Source: Candidatus Hydrogenedentota bacterium
Lineage (GTDB): Bacteria > Hydrogenedentota > Hydrogenedentia > Hydrogenedentiales > CAITNO01
Direction of reading: 5' to 3'
Assembly (NCBI GenBank): GCA_903922535.1
Contig: CAIXUF010000296.1
Span: 1-7,363, forward strand
Length of the DNA stretch: 7,363 bases
Under the pieces are notes generated by a model. That model saw only the letters and a program-made list of their open reading frames with translations. It searched no databases and was not told where the DNA came from. Shown here piece by piece: positions 6,918 to 7,363 of the stretch. The stretch's first letter is position 1. Every line of letters begins with the position of its first letter. The position numbers were made by a program, and so were the translations under genes.

Positions 6918-7070
6918 GCACGTCTCCGCGTTGCCGGGAAACACCTTATCCGCAAACTTCGGCAAAAAGCAACACGGTGACGGCGGTGGCCGTGGCGGGG
7001 AATTCCTACCCGTGGGTGGCTTTCGCATAAAACAATTACCTGCCGCAACGGTAATCCGGGAAAAGCCCTG
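6918..7070. other. Upstream region of the M23 peptidase gene, no gene seen
   Basis: No credible coding sequence on either strand. On the minus strand TTGCTT (6967-6972) and GATAAG (6945-6950), 16 bp apart, form a weak candidate promoter for the peptidase gene (3 and 4 of 6 matches). Nothing else stands out. Confidence 0.3.
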
Positions 7071-7099
7071 TTGAACGGGCCGTACATTCGTGGCACAAT
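7071..7099 (+). promoter_or_regulatory. Candidate promoter reading into the structured RNA
   Basis: TTGAAC (7071-7076), a 17-bp spacer ending in TGG, then CACAAT (7094-7099): a -35 with 4 of 6 matches and an extended -10 (TGn) with 4 of 6. Predicted start is near 7106, some 25-35 nt before the first helix of the candidate omegaRNA, which would leave room for a 5' guide segment. Confidence 0.35.
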
Positions 7100-7129
7100 T
7101 ACGTCAAACTTCAGCCCGGTTTGCGGATA

Positions 7130-7363
7130 TCCCTCCCAGAATCCGGACGAGAGACGGCGAAAGCCCGTGAATATAAGTCTTTAGAGCAGATGGGGCTGTG
7201 TCCGGATGACCATAGTGAGAATAATACAGGGAAGGGGAATAACCCTTTGGCGTTGAGAGTTGTGGAAAAGGAAGCTCTTGGAACCTTTTTGTCCTTTCTT
7301 GCTGGACAACCACATTAATTGCCGTGAGCTATGCTGAATGAGAAACGTGCCCGAAGTGCTTGC
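7130..7363 (+). ncRNA. Candidate HEARO RNA / omegaRNA (IscB/IsrB-associated guide RNA), 3' end at or beyond the edge
   Basis: Seen directly: ATCCGGAC (7141-7148) pairs with GTCCGGAT (7200-7207). Inside it, ACGGC-GAAA-GCCcGT (7154-7168) is a GNRA-type hairpin. AAGGG-GAATAA-CCCTT (7232-7247) is a second hairpin. An exact three-way junction follows: TGTGG (7261-7265) with CCACA (7310-7314), AAAAGG (7266-7271) with CCTTTT (7284-7289), TGTCC (7290-7294) with GGACA (7304-7308). GAGAG (7255-7259) can pair with CUCUU (7275-7279) in the loop of the second helix, a pseudoknot. The region is less GC-rich than its surroundings and has no credible ORF. From memory, HEARO RNAs share CCGGAC...GGCGAAAGCC..GUGA.AAUA, a GUGAGAAUAA-like stretch, AGGGGAAU...CUUUGG and a 3' GUGAG...GAACGUGCCC segment; all have counterparts here (the last at 7324-7353). 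HEARO is the guide RNA of IscB/IsrB nucleases and lies upstream of their gene on the same strand. The exact 5' and 3' ends are uncertain, and stand-alone copies without a nuclease exist. Confidence 0.62.

Noticed and set aside
6261..6980. 239-aa plus-strand ORF
   Set aside because: Lies opposite the M23 peptidase gene and begins inside the glycosidase gene; no domain seen.
6918..7028. N-terminal extension of the M23 peptidase to ATG 7028
   Set aside because: Adds Pro/Arg-rich residues before a normal membrane anchor, while ATG 6917 has GGAG 6 nt upstream.
7031..7070. CCGCAACGGTAA resembling the core of a cobalamin riboswitch
   Set aside because: No matching GGTGC-type or GGAGACC-type boxes around it, and the only adjacent gene runs on the opposite strand.
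7104..7318. Short ORFs on both strands (69 aa minus 7104-7313; 65 aa plus 7121-7318)
   Set aside because: They cover the same bases as the structured RNA, have no recognisable domain and no convincing ribosome site.
7130..7363. 5' part of a group II intron
   Set aside because: Considered because of the dense helices, but no GUGYG-type 5' end is evident and the landmarks fit HEARO better; a covariance-model search should settle it.
7331..7363. ATG 7331 open to the edge as the start of a new gene
   Set aside because: No Shine-Dalgarno sequence, and the segment looks like the 3' part of the RNA; only 11 codons are visible.
1..7363. CRISPR array, tRNA or rRNA genes
   Set aside because: No regularly spaced direct repeats and no tRNA- or rRNA-like segments were seen on either strand.

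Overview
The window (about 60% GC over the genes) looks like accessory chromosome of a carbohydrate-degrading bacterium of the Planctomycetota/Verrucomicrobiota/Lentisphaerota type or Candidatus Hydrogenedentota. The clues are a DUF1559-type pseudopilin with a GFTLIE signal, several secreted glycosidase-like proteins and dispersed-type intergenic palindromes. This assignment is an inference from gene content; no rRNA or marker gene is present.

Layout, left to right. (1) The 3' part of a TIM-barrel glycoside-hydrolase-like gene (DUF6067-like), cut by the left edge. (2) A REP-like imperfect palindrome. (3) A secreted protein of about 637 aa that looks like a beta-sandwich plus (alpha/alpha)6-barrel glycosidase. 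(4) Convergent with it, stops 3 bp apart, a DUF456 membrane protein. (5) Upstream of that on the minus strand, a DUF1559-type prepilin-like protein with a GTG start. (6) Divergent from the prepilin gene, a secreted clan GH-A, agarase-like glycoside hydrolase; the shared upstream region holds a 26-bp near-perfect palindrome. (7) Convergent with it, a membrane-anchored M23 peptidase of a variant type, with an intrinsic terminator between the two. (8) A gene-free, less GC-rich right end.

The right end is the most unusual part. From about 7130 to the edge the plus strand folds into nested helices: an 8-bp closing stem, a GAAA-capped hairpin, an AAGGG/CCCTT hairpin and an exact three-way junction with a possible pseudoknot. 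Its conserved-looking segments match what I remember of HEARO RNA, now known as omegaRNA, the guide RNA of IscB/IsrB transposon-encoded nucleases. An extended -10 promoter lies just upstream. If this is right, the window ends at the left part of an IscB/IsrB-type element whose protein gene, if present, lies beyond position 7363.

How the genes fit together: the three glycosidase-like proteins plausibly act in the envelope or outside the cell on a complex polysaccharide. The pseudopilin and M23 peptidase are envelope or secretion functions. No specific substrate can be read from the sequence.
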